The notes: generated by a model from the sequence alone, not told the origin. Shown: positions 44,838 to 54,528, counted from the first letter of the stretch. The stretch: DNA of 64,000 nt from Falsiroseomonas algicola (GCF_011040385.1 NZ_JAAIKB010000003.1:372001-436000), one strand, 5' to 3'. Numbers and translations are program-made.

Positions 44838-46307
44838 CTACCGGCAGGCCGACAGCGTCCAGAAGCCGGGGCGGAGGGATTCGCGCGGCGTGCTCGGCGC
44901 GCCGGGCACCTGCCCGTACCACAGGGCCTGGCCGATGCCGGGCAGGAACAGGTGGCGGGGCGCGGGCATGCCGCTGCGGGGCGGTGTTTCCAGGATGGAG
45001 AGGTCCGCCTGGACGCCATGGAAGGCCATCAGGCCGAGGGCGTCGTTCTCCACCTCGAGGTCGCTGTGCCCGTCCTCCGCCGTGCTGGCGGAGGGGGCGG
45101 CGATGGGCAGGACGTATTGCGTGCCGTAGCCCTGGGATTGCGTGAAGCGGAACCAGTAGTCGCGGGATGAGGCGGCGGAGCGGAGCCGCAGCACGAGATC
45201 GGATTCGGCGCCGGGGGGTGGGCCTTCGCGTCGGAGTTCGGCGGTGAAGTCACCCTCGCCGGCGAAGCGGTAGGTGGCGCGCTCCGCGGGGCAGGTCTCG
45301 ACCGCCGGCTGCTGCGCCCGCGCCACGGAATCGAGCGAGACCGCGGCGAGGACGAGGGAGCGGCCCTCGAGGCGGAAATCGATCCGCGCGGTGCCGCCGG
45401 AGGGACAGCAATTGCCGTCCTGCTCCCGCCAGAGCGGCGTGCGGGCGGAGAGTGATTCCGCGTCGTACTCCACGCCCTGCCAGGCGCCGAGCCCCGCGGG
45501 CAGGCGGGCGGGGAGGGCTGCGCGCCAGCTTTCGGATTCCAGCTCGGACCAGCCCTGCGGCGTCAGGCGGTAGAAGAGATCCGCATTGCCGTTGCCGGAG
45601 CCGCCGGTGCGGCCCTCCGCATGGACCAGCAGGCCGGCGTCGCTTTCGACGAGATGCGGCGGGTTGAAGGTCACGCCTTCGAAGGACCAGCCGACCAGGC
45701 GCCAGCCGCCGCGCGCTTCCGCCATCAGCACGATGCCGGCGCGCAGCCCGTCGCTGTCCGTGAATCCGTGCTGGATCTGCCAGAGGATGCGGGTGTTGCG
45801 GTCCTCGCTGGCGACGAGGCCGGCGGCGCCGACGCGGCAGTTGCGGAGTGCCGTACCGAGGCAGCTGCGTTCCAGCGCGGCGGGGCGGGCGAAGACGGGG
45901 TTGGGCGGGCAGTCGCGCCGGCCATCGGGGCAGCGCTGGACCTCCAGCCGTCGGATGGAGCGGTCCTGGCGCACCAGATCGTCCAGCTGCGCGGTGCGCT
46001 CCCGGTATTCGTCCAGCAGTTCATCACGGGTGAAGGGGCGGGGCGGCGTGGCGTTGGTCTCGCCGGCTTCGAGGCGGCGCTGCCAGGCCTCCGCGCGCGT
46101 GGACAGCGTGGCGGGGCGGGCGGTGCTGGCGGCGGCGGCGCGTTCGGCGGCGCGCAGCCGCGCATCGGCGGCACGCAGCGCGGCATCCCCGCAGATGCTG
46201 GCCTGCAGCGGCCCCGCGGGCGCGGTGCAGGCGGGCGTGCGGGGCTGCGCGACGGCCGGTTGCAGGCCGAGGAGGAGCAGGAGCGAGGCGGCGGCCAGGC
46301 GGCGCAT
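44838..46307 (-). CDS. Secreted hypothetical protein, 489 aa
   Basis: This 489-aa protein starts MRRLAAASLLLLLGLQPAVA-QP, a Sec signal. Near the N-terminus CTAPAGPLQASICGDAALRAADARLRAAERAAAAS resembles the LprI-like (DUF1311) Cys-containing helical segment. The middle has a beta-rich part (RGGWRLVGWSFEGVTFNPPHLVES) and the C-terminus has SRDYWFRFTQSQGYGTQYVLP. I recognise no complete family. ATG 46307 gives the signal; 46355 adds an unlikely Arg-rich head. It is convergent with the polyprenyl synthase and divergent from the first Hint gene. Periplasmic location is expected. Confidence 0.6.
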   Translation of the reverse strand: MRRLAAASLLLLLGLQPAVAQPRTPACTAPAGPLQASICGDAALRAADARLRAAERAAAASTARPATLSTRAEAWQRRLEAGETNATPPRPFTRDELLDEYRERTAQLDDLVRQDRSIRRLEVQRCPDGRRDCPPNPVFARPAALERSCLGTALRNCRVGAAGLVASEDRNTRILWQIQHGFTDSDGLRAGIVLMAEARGGWRLVGWSFEGVTFNPPHLVESDAGLLVHAEGRTGGSGNGNADLFYRLTPQGWSELESESWRAALPARLPAGLGAWQGVEYDAESLSARTPLWREQDGNCCPSGGTARIDFRLEGRSLVLAAVSLDSVARAQQPAVETCPAERATYRFAGEGDFTAELRREGPPPGAESDLVLRLRSAASSRDYWFRFTQSQGYGTQYVLPIAAPSASTAEDGHSDLEVENDALGLMAFHGVQADLSILETPPRSGMPAPRHLFLPGIGQALWYGQVPGAPSTPRESLRPGFWTLSACR

Positions 46308-46420
46308 CGGTGGCGATTCCCGGGGGCGCGATCCGATTCCGCGCCGGTGGGCCAAGAATGCACCGGAAGGCGGGCGGCCCGGAAGCGCCGTCCGCCGGCC
46401 TTCGAAACGACTTGTCAGGT

Positions 46421-46437
46421 GTTACCGCAATGGTAAC
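46421..46437. promoter_or_regulatory. Palindromic operator-like site before the first Hint gene
   Basis: GTTACC-GCAAT-GGTAAC, a perfect 6-bp inverted repeat with a 5-base centre, lies 68-84 bases upstream of the first Hint-protein ATG in an otherwise A/T-rich stretch. The shape suits a dimeric repressor or activator. I did not find the same sequence upstream of the other three copies. Confidence 0.4.
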
Positions 46438-46504
46438 TCTCCGGGTCAGCGTTCAGGGAAAAACTCTCCTTCCGGTTGCATCCGATCCGTCGTTGGGGAC
46501 GATC

Positions 46505-47395
46505 ATGGCTACATTCGACATCGCCGGCTTGTATCCCGGGACCTTCAACCCGGCGACCGGCGTCTTCCGCATCACCGAGGCCTGGATCCCCTTCGCCTAC
46601 ACCTACACGGACGACAATGGCAGCGTCGTGGGCGGCGATCAGGTGGTCGGCGATCCGAATGACGGCCTCGGGCCGTTCACCGACACCTATGTCGGCTCCA
46701 TCAACGGCCATTGGGTCGTCGCCACGGAGGAGGACGGCTACTTCCTCGCGACGACCACGGTGAATCCCTATCCCATGGGCATCACCGCCGTGGTGGACCA
46801 GACGACGCCCTTCATCTTCTGCTTCGCCGCCGGGACCGCGATTGCGACGCCCGCGGGCGAGGTGCCGGTGGAGGCGCTGGCGCCCGGTGACCTGGTGCTG
46901 ACGGCGGATGGGCGCGCGGTGCCGGCACTCTTCATCGGACGGCAGACACTGTCAGCGATCTTCGTGCCGGAGGCGCGCAGCCTGGTGCGCATTGCCGCTG
47001 GCGCGCTGGGAGAGGGGCTGCCGCGGCGCGACCTGGTGCTGACGGGCGACCACGCCCTGCTGCTGGAGGGCGTGCTGGTGAATGCCGGCGCGCTGGTGAA
47101 CGGCACGACGATCGCGCGGGTGCCGCGTGGGGCACTGCCTTCGCGCTTCACGGTCTATCATGTGGAAACCGCGGCGCATGACATCATCCTGGCGGAGGGC
47201 GTGCCGGCGGAGACCTACATGGATGCGAAGGGTCGCGCGCGCTTCGACAACCATGCGGAGTATGTCCCGCCGCCTGGCGGGGATCGGAAGATCGAGCATC
47301 CGGCGCCGCGCGTGACGGCGCCGCGGCAGGTGCCGGCGGCGGTGCAGGCCCGCCTGGCCGGTCATGCGCCGGCTCCCCCGACCGTCGCCGCCTGA
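46505..47395 (+). CDS. Hint-domain protein, array copy 1
   Basis: This 296-aa protein has an N-terminal variable domain (1-103) and a Hint_2 (Hedgehog/intein) domain. The Hint part starts with Cys106 (FIFCFAAGTAIATP), the N-S acyl-shift nucleophile, and has VPVEALAPGDLVLTADGR, the block-B TGDH at 180-183 and YHVETAAHDIILAEGV (His219, His225). The intein-type C-terminal His-Asn is absent, so Hedgehog-like self-processing is more likely than splicing. A conserved tail follows: EYVPPPGGDRKIEHPAPRVT. No signal peptide is visible. The start is ATG 46505. Three paralogues follow in tandem. Confidence 0.8.
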   Translation: MATFDIAGLYPGTFNPATGVFRITEAWIPFAYTYTDDNGSVVGGDQVVGDPNDGLGPFTDTYVGSINGHWVVATEEDGYFLATTTVNPYPMGITAVVDQTTPFIFCFAAGTAIATPAGEVPVEALAPGDLVLTADGRAVPALFIGRQTLSAIFVPEARSLVRIAAGALGEGLPRRDLVLTGDHALLLEGVLVNAGALVNGTTIARVPRGALPSRFTVYHVETAAHDIILAEGVPAETYMDAKGRARFDNHAEYVPPPGGDRKIEHPAPRVTAPRQVPAAVQARLAGHAPAPPTVAA

Positions 47396-47594
47396 CCCCC
47401 AGGCGATCGCGCGCCTGCCCGCGGTAAGCCGCGCCAGGGCAGGCGAGCACGACGCCAAGCGGCACGGCGCATGGAACGAGAAACACTCGAAGGCTGAGCC
47501 GCACGGCGCTGCCCGAGTTGTCGTGCCGCCGCAACGGTTGCAGCATGCGCCCTGGCTGACCGACATCAACCCCTGAATGCTGGAGTTCATCGTG

Positions 47595-48488
47595 GCCGTC
47601 CTCAGCACGTCCGGCTACTACTACCTCGGAAATCAACCGAGCGGGCTTGGGTCTTCCTTCACCATCCCGGCGGGCACCTTCTCCTACCTCGCAGTTGACT
47701 TCTCCGACGCGGATGGCGCCCTGCAGCCTGGGGATCGGATCACCGGCGAATGGGAGGAGGTATACAGCTTTCAGTTCACCTATGTGGGCAACCATGAGGG
47801 CAACGTCGTCGTCGCCCTGGACGATGACTATTACTTCTTCACGCCGTCGGAGGACCCTTACCCCGACGGCGCGACCATCACCCCTGACACGACGTCGACC
47901 TTCGTCTTCTGCTTCGCCGCCGGGACGGCGATCGCGACGCCATCCGGCAAGGTGGCGGTGGAGGCGCTGAAGCCCGGTGACCTGGTGATGACGACCGACG
48001 GGCGTGCGGTGCCGGCGATCTTCATCGGGCGGCAGACACTGGCGGCGATCTTCGTGCCGGAGGCGCGCAGCCTGGTGCGTGTCGCTGCCGGGGCGCTCGG
48101 CGATGGGCTGCCGCGGCGCGACCTGGTGCTGACGGGCGACCACGCGCTGATGCTCGACGGCGTGCTGGTGAACGCCGGCGCGCTGGTGAACGGCACGACG
48201 ATCGCGCGGGTGCCGCGTGGGGCACTGCCTTCGCGCTTCACGGTCTATCACGTGGAGACGGCGGCGCATGACATCATCCTGGCGGAGGGCGTGCCGGCGG
48301 AGACCTACATGGAGGCGAGGGGTCGCAAGCGCTTCGACAACCATGCGGAGTACGTCCCGCCACCTGGCGGGGACAGGAGGATCGAGCATCCGGCGCCGCG
48401 CGTGACGGCGCCGCGGCAGTTGCCGGCGCGGCTACGGTGCCTGGTTACTGGCTCTCCGCTGCATGACCGGTCGAGGCGGGTAGCCTGA
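47595..48488 (+). CDS. Hint-domain protein, array copy 2
   Basis: This 297-aa paralogue has the same layout: variable head 1-104 (MAVLSTSGYYYLGNQPSGLG), Hint from Cys107 (FVFCFAAGTAIATP), TGDHALMLDGVL, YHVETAAHDIILAEGV and the tail PPGGDRRIEHPAPRVT. The head keeps the family pattern GYY...D-DGAL-PGDRI and FTYVGNHEGNVVV. I take GTG 47595 with TGGAG eight bases upstream, matching the MAxF/GYY starts of copies 3 and 4; ATG 47577 is an alternative. The tail is longer and ends RSRRVA. Secreted or surface location is inferred for the whole array. Confidence 0.78.
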   Translation, partial: AVLSTSGYYYLGNQPSGLGSSFTIPAGTFSYLAVDFSDADGALQPGDRITGEWEEVYSFQFTYVGNHEGNVVVALDDDYYFFTPSEDPYPDGATITPDTTSTFVFCFAAGTAIATPSGKVAVEALKPGDLVMTTDGRAVPAIFIGRQTLAAIFVPEARSLVRVAAGALGDGLPRRDLVLTGDHALMLDGVLVNAGALVNGTTIARVPRGALPSRFTVYHVETAAHDIILAEGVPAETYMEARGRKRFDNHAEYVPPPGGDRRIEHPAPRVTAPRQLPARLRCLVTGSPLHDRSRRVA

Positions 48489-48748
48489 TCATCGAGATGC
48501 AGAAAAGGCACGCCGTGCGGCGTCGTGCCAAGTGACTTCGTTCCCGCAGTCTCTGCCTCAGCGTCGCGCGACGCGTCTGGCCCAGCGGTCGGGAGAGCGC
48601 TTTCGTGGAGTCAGACCGGTCAACCGGAACTGCCCATTTTCACGAATGCGTGTGTTCATTATCCGGTGGGATGATGTGGATAACGTCGTGATGATATCCG
48701 TAGTTGAGGGGGCCGGTGACGGTCTCAACCGACTGGAAAAGCGAGACG

Positions 48749-49678
48749 ATGGCTGATTTTCCGACTGCCGGATACTATAATCTCCAATACGATACAGTTA
48801 CCCACCAATTCACCATTCTTGGCGCGTTCAACGAAGCCGCGAATACCTATACCGACAGCGATGGCGTCGCGACGCCAGGCGAAGCGATCGGCGGCCTGTA
48901 CAATGAGACTTATGTCGGCAGTTTCGAGGGCCATCTCGTCGTCTCGGATGGCAGCTATTACCTGTCGACGACGAGCGTCGACCCGTATTTCGATGGATTC
49001 ACCTTCGCGGCGGATACGACGACGCCCTTCATCTTCTGCTTCGCCGCCGGGACGGCGATCGCGACGCCATCGGGCGGGATGGCGGTGGAGGCGCTGAAGC
49101 CCGGCGACCTGGTGCTGACGGCGGATGGGCGCGCGGTGCCGGCGATCTTCATCGGACGGCAGACGCTGGCGACGATCTTCGTGCCGGAAGCGCGCAGTCT
49201 GGTGCGCATCGCGGCGGGAGTGCTGGGGGAGGGGCTGCCGCGTCGCGACCTGGTGCTGACGGGCGATCATGCGCTGATGCTCGACGGCGTGCTGGTGAAT
49301 GCAGGTGCGTTGGTCAACGGCACGACGATCACGCGAGTGCCGCGCGCCCAGTTGCCCGCACGCTTTACGGTCTATCACGTGGAGACCGCAGCGCATGACA
49401 TCATCCTGGCGGAGGGCGTGCCGGCGGAGACCTACATGGATGCGAAGGGTCGTGCGCGCTTCGACAACCATGCCGCCTACGTCCCGCCGCCTGGCGGGGA
49501 CCGGAAGATCGAGCATCCGGCGCCGCGCGTGACCGCGCCGCGGCAGGTGCCCGCGCGACTGCTGGCACGCATCGCTACCTCATGGGCGCGCCCGGGCTTC
49601 GCGGTCGCGGGCGAAGGCGATGCCACGGGAGGGGTGTCTCGTCGGGCATCGCCGGAGCGGGAAAGGCCCGCGGCTTGA
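48749..49678 (+). CDS. Hint-domain protein, array copy 3
   Basis: This 309-aa paralogue starts MADFPTAGYYNLQYDTVTHQ. The head (1-94) is coded by low-G+C DNA: 41 of the first 90 bases are G or C by my count, far below the Hint part. It carries TYTDSDGVATPGEAIGGLYNETYVGSFEGHLVVSDGSYYLSTTS, then Hint from Cys97 (FIFCFAAGTAIATP), TGDHALMLDGVL and YHVETAAHDIILAEGV. The tail PPGGDRKIEHPAPRVT is followed by a longer, Arg/Ala-rich extension. ATG 48749. The 260-base spacer before it is also less G+C-rich. Confidence 0.78.
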   Translation: MADFPTAGYYNLQYDTVTHQFTILGAFNEAANTYTDSDGVATPGEAIGGLYNETYVGSFEGHLVVSDGSYYLSTTSVDPYFDGFTFAADTTTPFIFCFAAGTAIATPSGGMAVEALKPGDLVLTADGRAVPAIFIGRQTLATIFVPEARSLVRIAAGVLGEGLPRRDLVLTGDHALMLDGVLVNAGALVNGTTITRVPRAQLPARFTVYHVETAAHDIILAEGVPAETYMDAKGRARFDNHAAYVPPPGGDRKIEHPAPRVTAPRQVPARLLARIATSWARPGFAVAGEGDATGGVSRRASPERERPAA

Positions 49679-49709
49679 TGGCGGGGCGCGACGGCGCCTC
49701 CCGAATGCG

Positions 49710-49738
49710 TTGACAATTCCAGGACGCCTGGATACTCA
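49710..49738 (+). promoter_or_regulatory. Sigma70-like promoter before Hint copy 4
   Basis: TTGACA (49710-49715), a 17-base spacer and TACTCA (49733-49738). The -35 is perfect, the -10 weak. The spacer holds the small inverted repeat CCAGG-ACG-CCTGG, a plausible operator. The leader downstream (about 49745-49785) is A/T-rich. Confidence 0.45.
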
Positions 49739-49810
49739 GGATCCTGTTTGTTTCGATAAAAGAAAGAAAATTTTCCGATTGTCTGACAAACGTGGCAGGG
49801 AGAAAGTCAG

Positions 49811-50680
49811 GTGGCGGATTTCACGACGGTTGGCTATTATCAGATCGACTACAACGAGGTCGATAAGACATTTACCATCTATAATAGTTATGTATCTGAA
49901 GAGAATACCTTCACCGACGCAGATGGCGCGATGAATCCGGGGGAATTCATCGGCGGCACCTATAGCGAAACCTATGTCGGGAGCTTCGAGGGGCATATCG
50001 TCACCTACAACGGCGTCAGCTACTGGCTGGCGACGACCAGCGAAGACCCTTACCCCGCCATGTTCACCGGCACCGTGGACACGGACAACGCCTTCATCTT
50101 CTGCTTCGCGGCCGGCACCGCCATCGCGACGCCATCGGGCGAGGTGCCGGTGGAAGCGCTGGTGGTTGGTGACCTCGTGCTGACGGCGGATCGGCGCGCG
50201 GTGCCCGTCACGTTTCTCGGGCGACAGACCCTGACGCGCTTCAACCTGCCTGAGGCGCGCAGCCTGGTGCGCATCGCGGCCGGGGCGCTCGGCGATGGGC
50301 TGCCGCGGCGCGACCTGGTGCTGACGGGCGACCACGCGCTGATGCTCGACGGCGTGCTGGTGAATGCGGGGGCGCTGGTGAACGGGACCAGCATCACGCG
50401 CGTCCCGCGTGCCGAATTGGCCGCGCGCTTCACGGTCTATCACGTGGAAACCGCGGCGCATGACATCATCCTGGCGGAGGGCGTGCCGGCGGAGACCTTC
50501 ATGGATGCGAAGGGCCGCGCGCGCTTCGACAACCATGCGGACTACGTCCCGCCGCCTGGCGGGGATCGGAAGATCGAGCATCCGGCACCGCGCGTGACGG
50601 CGCCGCGGCAACTCCCGGCGTGGCTGGCGGAACGGATCGACGGCCATGTCGGAGTGGATGGGCTGAAGGCGGCGGCCTGA
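49811..50680 (+). CDS. Hint-domain protein, array copy 4
   Basis: This 289-aa paralogue starts from GTG 49811 (MADFTTVGYYQIDYNEVDKT). The head (1-95) is again low in G+C: 36 of the first 90 bases by my count. It carries ENTFTDADGAMNPGEFIGGTYSETYVGSFEGHIVTYNGVSYWLATTS. Hint begins at Cys98 (FIFCFAAGTAIATP) and includes VGDLVLTADRRAVPVTFLG, TGDHALMLDGVL and YHVETAAHDIILAEGV. The tail is PPGGDRKIEHPAPRVT. The TPR/glycosyltransferase-like gene starts 17 bases after the stop, so both are likely in one transcript. Confidence 0.78.
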   Translation: MADFTTVGYYQIDYNEVDKTFTIYNSYVSEENTFTDADGAMNPGEFIGGTYSETYVGSFEGHIVTYNGVSYWLATTSEDPYPAMFTGTVDTDNAFIFCFAAGTAIATPSGEVPVEALVVGDLVLTADRRAVPVTFLGRQTLTRFNLPEARSLVRIAAGALGDGLPRRDLVLTGDHALMLDGVLVNAGALVNGTSITRVPRAELAARFTVYHVETAAHDIILAEGVPAETFMDAKGRARFDNHADYVPPPGGDRKIEHPAPRVTAPRQLPAWLAERIDGHVGVDGLKAAA

Positions 50681-50697
50681 GACAGCGCCATTCCGGT

Positions 50698-52650
50698 ATG
50701 GGGGCGGGGGAAGCGCCATCCTTGCGCGGCGCGCCGGCGCCGGCGGTTGTCGCCGCGCTGGTCGATGGTTGCGACGCCACCGAGGCCTTGGCCCGGCTGC
50801 GAGCCGCGCTGGCCGAGCACGCAACCGACATCGCGCTGCGAATCGCCGTGGCGCAGGCGCTGCGGCAGCGGGCACCGGAAACCGCGCTGGCGCTGCTGCG
50901 CGAGGCCCCGCCGGGGCATGCGCGGGATGCCGATCTCGGCCTGGAATGCGTGGCGTTGCTGCGGGCGCTGAAGCGGGGAGGCGAGGCTTCGGCGCTGCTG
51001 GTGGACCTTGCCGGGCGCCATCCGGAGGACGGGCGCATCGCCGCGCAACGCGCCGGCTTGATGGAGGCTGCCGGGGACCACGCGGGCGCAGCGGAAGCCT
51101 TCGCCATCGCCTGCCGGGCCAGCCCCGGCGACACGCAGCTGCGCATCCGCTTCGCCCGCAGCCTGCGCGCCGCGCGCCGACCCGCGGAGGCCGTCACGGC
51201 GCTGGAGAACCTGCCCGCCGACCTGCCCCAGGCGACGGCGGAGCGGAGCTACGCGTTGCTGGCAGTGGGCGATGTCGCGCGCGCGGGGGAGGAGATCGCG
51301 GCGCTGGCGCGCCGGCATCCGGGCTTCCCGCATCTTCCCCGGCTGACGGCCCTGCGGGCGGAGGCGCTGGGGGACATGCCAGAGGCCGCCGCGGCGCTGG
51401 CCGGGGCCATGGCGATCGAGCCCACCCATGCGGGGCTGCGGGACCAGCGGCGGCGCGCCTTGCGCCTGGCCGGCGATGCCGACGGCCTGCGTGCCCTTCT
51501 GGCCGAGGCGCCCGCCGGCCGGGACGCGATCCGCGGCGACCTGGTCGAGGCGCTGCTGGAGCAGGGCCAGGTGCGGGCGGCGGAGGCGGTCCTGGACACG
51601 CTGCCGGCGGATGGTGACCTCGCGCTGCGGGGCGCCGTGCTGGTGGCGCTGCGGCGCGGGCGGCACGCCCTGGCGGCATCCCATGCGGCGGCGATCCTGG
51701 CGCGCCGTCCCGATGACGCCTGGGCCCTGTGGCGGCAGGCGCAGGCGCTGGCGCTGTCTTTCCGGGCGGAGGCCGCGTGGTCCCGGCTTCGACGGCTGGA
51801 GGCGAGTGGCGCGCTGAGCCGCCGGACGGCTCGCAACAATGCCGTGGGCCATCTGGTCAACGACATGCGGCTGAACCCCGCGACGACGGCGATGCTGGCG
51901 CTGGCGGAGGAGGGCATGCCGGGCCGGGCGCTGGCGGTGGCGGTGGAGATGATGCGGCAGGAGCCGGGCGAGACCGCGCCGGCCCTGGCGCTGTTGCGGC
52001 ACTGGCCGGCGCCGGACGCCGGGGACGATAAGGGCGGTGTCCGCCTGATCCCGCCCTGCCTGCACGGCGCCGAGGAAACGGGTCCGGCCGCGGCGTTCCT
52101 GGCGTCCCGGCTTGACGCCGCCCATCCCGCCATGGCGGTGGAGGCCTGGCCGACCCGGGGCCTGATGGCGGAGGCGGCCTCCACGATGCCGCTGCTGGCG
52201 CAGGCACTGCGCCTGGCGCCGGCGGGCGCCGTGGTGCGGGACCTGCTGCGGCTGGGCGTGCTGGTGCTGCGCGGCGGGGTCTGGGTCGATCCGGGGCTGC
52301 TCTGCATCGCGCCGCTGGATCCGCTGCTGCCGCCCGGCGCGGGCCTGGTGCTGGCCCGGGATGGGCTGGGCGGGATCGGCACGGCCTTCCTGGCGGCATC
52401 GCCCGGCCATGCCGCACTGCGGGCGGCGTTGGAGGAAGCCTGCCAGGAGGTGATCGGCGGCGCGCGGGAATCGGCCTGGTTGACGACCGGCGGCGGGCTG
52501 CTTGCGCGCCATGTCGCGCGGTGGCTGGCGGAGACGGGCGGCGGGCGGGACGTCGTCATCCACGATCCGGGCCGCATCGGCCGCCATCTTCGGCCGACCC
52601 GGCATTCGCCCTGGCAGCCCGCCATCGCAGGCTGGGAAGCGGAGATGTAG
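50698..52650 (+). CDS. TPR protein with degenerate glycosyltransferase-like C-terminus
   Basis: The first 400 residues of this 650-aa protein are TPR-like helical pairs (e.g. ALIDGCDATEALARLRAALAEH, AQRAGLMEAAGDHAGAAEAF, RFARSLRAARRPAEAVTAL). From about 440, RLIPPCLHGAEETGPAAAF and RDLLRLGVLVLRGGVWVDPGLLCIAPLD resemble the sugar-binding region containing the DXD motif (family with RY..L...GGIYLDxD). The DXD appears as VDPG, so catalysis is uncertain. There is no signal peptide. The gene lies 17 bases after Hint copy 4. A role in modifying or exporting the Hint proteins is plausible but unproven. Confidence 0.55.
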   Translation: MGAGEAPSLRGAPAPAVVAALVDGCDATEALARLRAALAEHATDIALRIAVAQALRQRAPETALALLREAPPGHARDADLGLECVALLRALKRGGEASALLVDLAGRHPEDGRIAAQRAGLMEAAGDHAGAAEAFAIACRASPGDTQLRIRFARSLRAARRPAEAVTALENLPADLPQATAERSYALLAVGDVARAGEEIAALARRHPGFPHLPRLTALRAEALGDMPEAAAALAGAMAIEPTHAGLRDQRRRALRLAGDADGLRALLAEAPAGRDAIRGDLVEALLEQGQVRAAEAVLDTLPADGDLALRGAVLVALRRGRHALAASHAAAILARRPDDAWALWRQAQALALSFRAEAAWSRLRRLEASGALSRRTARNNAVGHLVNDMRLNPATTAMLALAEEGMPGRALAVAVEMMRQEPGETAPALALLRHWPAPDAGDDKGGVRLIPPCLHGAEETGPAAAFLASRLDAAHPAMAVEAWPTRGLMAEAASTMPLLAQALRLAPAGAVVRDLLRLGVLVLRGGVWVDPGLLCIAPLDPLLPPGAGLVLARDGLGGIGTAFLAASPGHAALRAALEEACQEVIGGARESAWLTTGGGLLARHVARWLAETGGGRDVVIHDPGRIGRHLRPTRHSPWQPAIAGWEAEM

Positions 52651-52694
52651 GGCGCGGCCGGCGCCATCCCGGGCGGGATGGCGCCGCGCCGCGT

Positions 52695-53553
52695 TCAGAC
52701 GCCGGCGAGCGCCTGCTGCTGGTCCGTCTGGCCGCGCATGGCCCAGCCGGTGGTGCGGTTCTCGATCGCGACGGCGGCGACATACATCGCGACACCCATC
52801 ACGGCCGTGACCATCAGCCCCGCGAAGACCAGCGGCACGTCGAAGCGGGAGGAGGCGAGGATCATGAGGTGGCCGATGCCTTTGTTGGCGGCGACGGTCT
52901 CCGCGATGATCGATCCCACGAAGGCGACGGTGATGGCGATCTTCAGCGAGGCGAAGAAGTAGGGCATCGCGCGCGGCAGGCCGACCTTGCGGATGATGTC
53001 GGTGGGCTTGGCGCCGAGCGCGCGCAGCACGTCCCGCAATTCCGGCTCCACCGTCGCGATGCCGGTCGCGACGTTCACGACGATGGGGAAGAAGCTGATC
53101 AGGAAGGCGGTGATGACGGCGGGCACGGTGCCGATGCCGAACCAGATGACCAGGATCGGCACCACCGCCACCTTGGGGACGGAGTTGAAGCCGATCAGCA
53201 GCGGATAGAGCCCGTGATAGAGCAGGGTCGAGCTGCCGATGGCGATGCCGAGCAGCAGGCCGAAGACGATGGCGAGGCCGAAGCCGATCAGCGTCGTCAT
53301 GAGCGTCTGCCAGGAATTGTCCAGCAGCGGCTTCCACCACTTGATCATGCTGGCGGCGATGTCGGTCGGCGCGGGCAGCACGAATTGCTGCACCTGGAAG
53401 GCCTTCACGGCGACTTCCCAGATCACGAACATGCCGATGATGACCAGCCAGGGCAGCCAGGCCTGCAGGCGCCGGCGGCGGCGCGCGGCGGCGGCCAGGG
53501 CTTCGAGGCGTCGCAGCGCCTCCGGCGACATGGAGCCGTCGCCGACGGCTTGC

Positions 53554-53564
<11 letters not shown>
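52695..53564 (-). CDS. NitT/TauT-type ABC transporter permease
   Basis: This 289-aa inner-membrane permease of the SsuC/TauC/NrtB family has about six helices. FVLPAPTDIAASMIKWW, TLIGFGLAIVFGLLLGIAIG and LLIGFNSVPKVAVVPILVIWFGIG are the family's typical opening segments, and the EAA loop is LRDVLRALGAKPTDIIRKVGLPRAMPYFFASLKI. Family members import sulfonates, nitrate, taurine, thiamine precursors or aromatic acids. It overlaps the ATPase gene by 11 bases. No periplasmic binding protein lies in the window, so the substrate cannot be told. Confidence 0.9.
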
Positions 53565-54363
<799 letters not shown>

Positions 54364-54501
54364 CGAACCCCCCGGCTGAAGCGCCCGCTGGGTGGGCGCA
54401 TACGGGATCGTGTGTGCGACAGGGGGGGCCGCCGGCGCAAGCGGGCGCGAGGGCGCGATGCCTGTTGCGGCGCAGCGTGGACACGGGTTAATGCCCTGAG
54501 G

Positions 54502-54516
54502 TGGGCAAATTGCCCA
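54502..54516. promoter_or_regulatory. Palindrome between mepA and the ABC operon
   Basis: TGGGCAA-A-TTGCCCA, a symmetric 15-mer in a locally A/T-rich stretch. It lies downstream of the mepA-like stop and upstream of the ABC ATPase start on the same (minus) strand. It could be an operator for the ABC operon or part of the mepA terminator. Confidence 0.35.
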
Positions 54517-54528
54517 GAAAACAGGCGA

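Larger units (their letters stand above)
46505..50680 (+). repeat. Tandem array of four Hint-domain paralogues
   Basis: Four same-strand genes (46505, 47595, 48749, 49811) share almost constant Hint domains and tails, at both DNA and protein level, but different N-terminal domains. Spacers are 199, 260 and 132 bases. The high identity of the Hint blocks contrasts with the divergence of the heads, which is the pattern of cassette exchange or gene conversion. Confidence 0.8.

Noticed and set aside
46505-50680. True inteins splicing into the Hint-array proteins
   Set aside because: The C-terminal His-Asn and a following Cys/Ser/Thr are missing, so protein splicing is not expected.
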